A model generated the notes under the pieces. The model worked only from the letters and a program-made list of their open reading frames with translations. It was not told the DNA's origin and searched no databases. A DNA stretch of 64,000 nt from positions 21,519 to 85,518 of the forward strand of contig JAFMFM010000003.1 in assembly GCA_017856115.1 (NCBI GenBank), in the 5' to 3' direction. Below, one piece after another: positions 62,002-64,000 of this stretch. Numbering within the stretch: position 1 is the stretch's first letter; every line of letters begins with the position of its first letter. The stretch is from Actinomycetota bacterium (GTDB taxonomy: Bacteria; Actinomycetota; Acidimicrobiia; Acidimicrobiales; Ilumatobacteraceae). Both the position numbers and the translations under genes were made by a program.

Positions 62002-63315
62002 CTAGATGAAGCGAAGTTTTCGTGCTGCGACGGCGGTCATGCGCAACAGCATGAGACCGTGGCGAAAACGAGAGATGTTCGTGGAACCGTACACACGTTC
62101 CTTGTAGTGGACCGGGACGTCACGAATCTTGAGATGGAGTCGAGCCGCTCCGAAGAGCAGATCAAAGTCACCGAATGGATCGAAGTCGCCGAAGTGCGAG
62201 CGTTGGTCGGCGATTCGTCGATAGTCATTCGACCACAACGCCTTTGTTCCGCAGAGCGTGTCACGCACCGGTTGGCCAAGCAGGTAGGAAAACGCGATGC
62301 CAAACAACCTGTTTCCGATCAGATTGAGGAATTGCATTGCCTGTTTCTCCATGGGGTATACCAGGCGTGATCCGTTCGCAAACTCGCAGCGGTTTTCTCG
62401 CAGCAGCCGGATGAAGCGAGGTAATTCCTCAGGCGGAACCGAGAGGTCCGCATCGAGGATGATGAGGATGTCGCCGGTTGCCTTGGCGAATCCGAGCCGC
62501 ACTGCATCACCTTTTCCGATGCCAGTTTGCTTGTAGGCACTCACCAGTGACCCAGATGGATTCAAGGTGCCAATCGCTTTCTCGATTGCGCCCCATGTGT
62601 CATCTCGTGAACCACCTTCAACGAAGATCAATTCCTGACGCTCGGACAACTTCGGGACACGCTGCACAAGGGATGCGATGTTTCCCTCTTCGTTTCGTGC
62701 GGCAACGATGACACTCACCGATGGTGAGGTCGAGCGGGTGCCAGGCAGCGGGCGTGCGACGATGACGTTGTACACGCAGAGGTGGCGGACGATGGGCAGT
62801 GGCGAGAGCCATTTATTGATGAATGAGCCGAGAAGTGGTATCGGAAGAGGCAGGAGTATCGCACTTCGACGTTCCACGACCTCAAATCCTGTTTGTTCCA
62901 GCAAATTTTCGGTTTCCTGTGGAGGTATCCAGTTCTCCTGATGTGCTTCGGCTCCGGTGAGCGAACGCATCAGCCGTACGATCGGGCGCCACAAGCGGTT
63001 GTACGAAACGGAAATCAAGCGGGTTGTCGGGCTCCATATTTCACTCACGCCTTCCAGCGCGTGGTACACGTCATCAACACGGCTTAGGGTGCCGAGGAGT
63101 ACCACTGCTTGCGTGTCGTGCCGAGCGGCACTGACGAGTTCCGTGTGAAGATCTGCTGCAGCGGCAAGCCCCGAACCGGAAACGGGAATCACGACCTGAT
63201 CATCACATTGATCGGGGGTTGATCCGGCGACGAGAACCCGTCGAGTCGAGGTTCCTGTGGTGGCATCGACCACCCGCGTGAGTTCTCGTTGGAGGCATCG
63301 TCGCAAAAATGTCAT
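62002..63315 (-). CDS. Methyltransferase-like/GT2 glycosyltransferase fusion
   Basis: This 437-residue protein joins two parts. Residues about 1-195 resemble the later half of a class I SAM methyltransferase but lack an EIGSGxG motif, so this part is probably inactive. Residues about 200-437 are a dolichyl-phosphate-mannose-synthase-like GT2 domain: SVSVIVAARNEEGNIASLV, ELIFVEGGSRDDTW, the DxD motif ILDADLSVPPEELPRF, and FGDFDLLFGAARL. No C-terminal membrane helix is evident. Its ATG overlaps the upstream methyltransferase stop (ATGA). It likely acts in polyprenyl-linked sugar or cell-wall glycan synthesis. Confidence 0.82.
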   Translation of the reverse strand: MTFLRRCLQRELTRVVDATTGTSTRRVLVAGSTPDQCDDQVVIPVSGSGLAAAADLHTELVSAARHDTQAVVLLGTLSRVDDVYHALEGVSEIWSPTTRLISVSYNRLWRPIVRLMRSLTGAEAHQENWIPPQETENLLEQTGFEVVERRSAILLPLPIPLLGSFINKWLSPLPIVRHLCVYNVIVARPLPGTRSTSPSVSVIVAARNEEGNIASLVQRVPKLSERQELIFVEGGSRDDTWGAIEKAIGTLNPSGSLVSAYKQTGIGKGDAVRLGFAKATGDILIILDADLSVPPEELPRFIRLLRENRCEFANGSRLVYPMEKQAMQFLNLIGNRLFGIAFSYLLGQPVRDTLCGTKALWSNDYRRIADQRSHFGDFDPFGDFDLLFGAARLHLKIRDVPVHYKERVYGSTNISRFRHGLMLLRMTAVAARKLRFI

Positions 63316-64000
63316 ATCTTTACCAATCCAAAGACATGAAAGAAACGGAGGTGGTCGAACCACCCTCCGCGTCGTTCCTCCCAGGACAAGAGATGTTCAA
63401 GCAATGCGCCGCTCACCGGGGTTCGCCGAGATACGCCGCCGGACAACAGGAAGCTGGGGCCGATATGACGTCGGTATTCCGTCAACGTGAATCGATCGCC
63501 CCATTGACGGTTGAATTGAGCACGATCTCGTCGCAGCATCATGAAACTGAGGGCTTGGTTTGAGTCCCATGGGTCGGTGGAAGTAAACGACCAGCCTGCA
63601 GCACGTGTATCCCAGCGTTCCTGATGCAAAAAACGGTAGACGAATCTGGCAAGAAGTCCCCAATACGGGTCGAAGACGGCGATGGTACCCCCTTTGCGAA
63701 GCACCCGATGCGCCTCACCGAGGAATGTTTCGATGTCAGGAAGGTGGTGCCACGTGTCCTTGAGAATGAGTGCATCAAGCGACTGATCCTGAAATGGCAG
63801 GAGTGCCGCACTAGCGCGAAGGTCGAGGTTCTTGGAGGGCGATACATCGGAATGCCACCAACCATGCCCCGAGAGTTGTGCAAGACCTAGCCCGGAGCCG
63901 ATTTCTACGATCCGGTCAGGATGAACCTGATTGCCGACCACGGTAGAAAGTTGCCCGTATGCGCAGCGATAAAGCGCGGCTAGATACTCATCATCGGCAA
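63312..64000 (-). CDS. Class I SAM-dependent methyltransferase (5' end beyond window)
   Basis: Residues visible include the SAM-binding motif IVEIGSGLGLAQLSG, the acidic strand WHSDVSPS, LPFQDQSLDALILKDTWHHL and HRVLRKGGTIAVFDPYW. The visible product is complete at its C-terminus. The frame stays open beyond the in-frame GTG at 63941 to the window edge, with a coding-like stretch (DDEYLAALYRCAYGQLSTVV), so the true start lies outside. It is coupled to the fusion gene downstream. The substrate is unknown; the context suggests glycan or lipid modification. Confidence 0.85.
   Translation of the reverse strand, partial: ADDEYLAALYRCAYGQLSTVVGNQVHPDRIVEIGSGLGLAQLSGHGWWHSDVSPSKNLDLRASAALLPFQDQSLDALILKDTWHHLPDIETFLGEAHRVLRKGGTIAVFDPYWGLLARFVYRFLHQERWDTRAAGWSFTSTDPWDSNQALSFMMLRRDRAQFNRQWGDRFTLTEYRRHIGPSFLLSGGVSRRTPVSGALLEHLLSWEERRGGWFDHLRFFHVFGLVKI

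Noticed and set aside
1..64000. Mobile elements, prophage or CRISPR array
   Set aside because: No transposase, integrase, cas gene, direct-repeat array or att-like duplication flanking the tRNA genes was seen; all genes are core or family-consistent.

Overview
The window is a core-chromosome segment of a high-GC actinobacterium, spanning the replication-origin neighbourhood. Gene families and order point to the class Acidimicrobiia (perhaps Ilumatobacteraceae-like), which is an inference. Supporting markers are the origin cluster recF-dnaN-dnaA / rpmH-rnpA-yidD-yidC-jag-rsmG-parA-parB, the actinobacterial families DUF6049, DUF5318 and DUF2017, an EtfD-type Fe-S protein, an HspR-controlled dnaK operon, and cytochrome c oxidase subunit II fused to cytochrome c. 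I saw no prophage, insertion sequence, CRISPR array or rRNA. No stretch over 300 bases lacks a gene; the two longest gaps (about 250 bp each) flank dnaA and are the origin candidates.

Layout. 1-3763 (minus): recF (cut by the window start), dnaN, dnaA. 4019-8926 (plus): rpmH, rnpA, yidD, yidC, jag, rsmG, parA, parB, with a parS-like palindrome in the end of rsmG and DnaA boxes around dnaA, in rnpA/yidD and after parB. 9004-15821 (minus): trxA, trxB, a small membrane protein, a Ser/Thr kinase with an exported C-terminal domain, DegV, a DUF6049 envelope protein and a GNAT acetyltransferase. No murJ or sigM is seen in this stretch. 15864-21356 (plus): CCA-adding enzyme, DUF5318, rpsF-ssb-rpsR-rplI, dnaB and a small membrane protein. 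21361-26674: tRNA-Gly, dcd, EtfD-like oxidoreductase, a cNMP-binding protein, gpmA, a ribokinase-family gene. 26677-33241: HAIR operator and dnaK-grpE-dnaJ-hspR-clpB. 33275-37861: a divergent HisD-family protein, purA, purB, pyrE. 37915-39023: tRNA-Glu/Asp/Phe cluster, DUF2017, clpS. 39074-48465: heme O synthase, a three-gene set of degenerate oxidase-like membrane proteins, then ctaC, ctaD, ctaE, subunit IV and ctaG. 48474-49948: ABC exporter pair. 49989-64000: serS, pdxH, a CcdA/TlpA/poly-gamma-glutamate hydrolase operon, thioesterase, glycosyltransferase, orn, dut, CoA-transferase, M20 hydrolase, a thiamine-binding-like/HTH pair, coaA, map, a methyltransferase-like/glycosyltransferase fusion, and a methyltransferase cut by the window end.

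The most unusual content is 40112-43344: a COX1 paralogue that keeps the fold-level sequence of subunit I but has lost the CuB and nearly all heme ligands, a COX3 paralogue, and a seven-helix protein with an exported beta-rich C-terminal domain. They sit directly upstream of, and are translationally coupled to, a complete conventional caa3-type oxidase operon. This looks like a non-catalytic accessory oxidase-like complex and is the best candidate here for an undescribed system. Second is the HisD-family enzyme with two altered zinc ligands. Many genes are joined by 4-base start/stop overlaps (17 counted), so translational coupling is a general feature of this genome segment.
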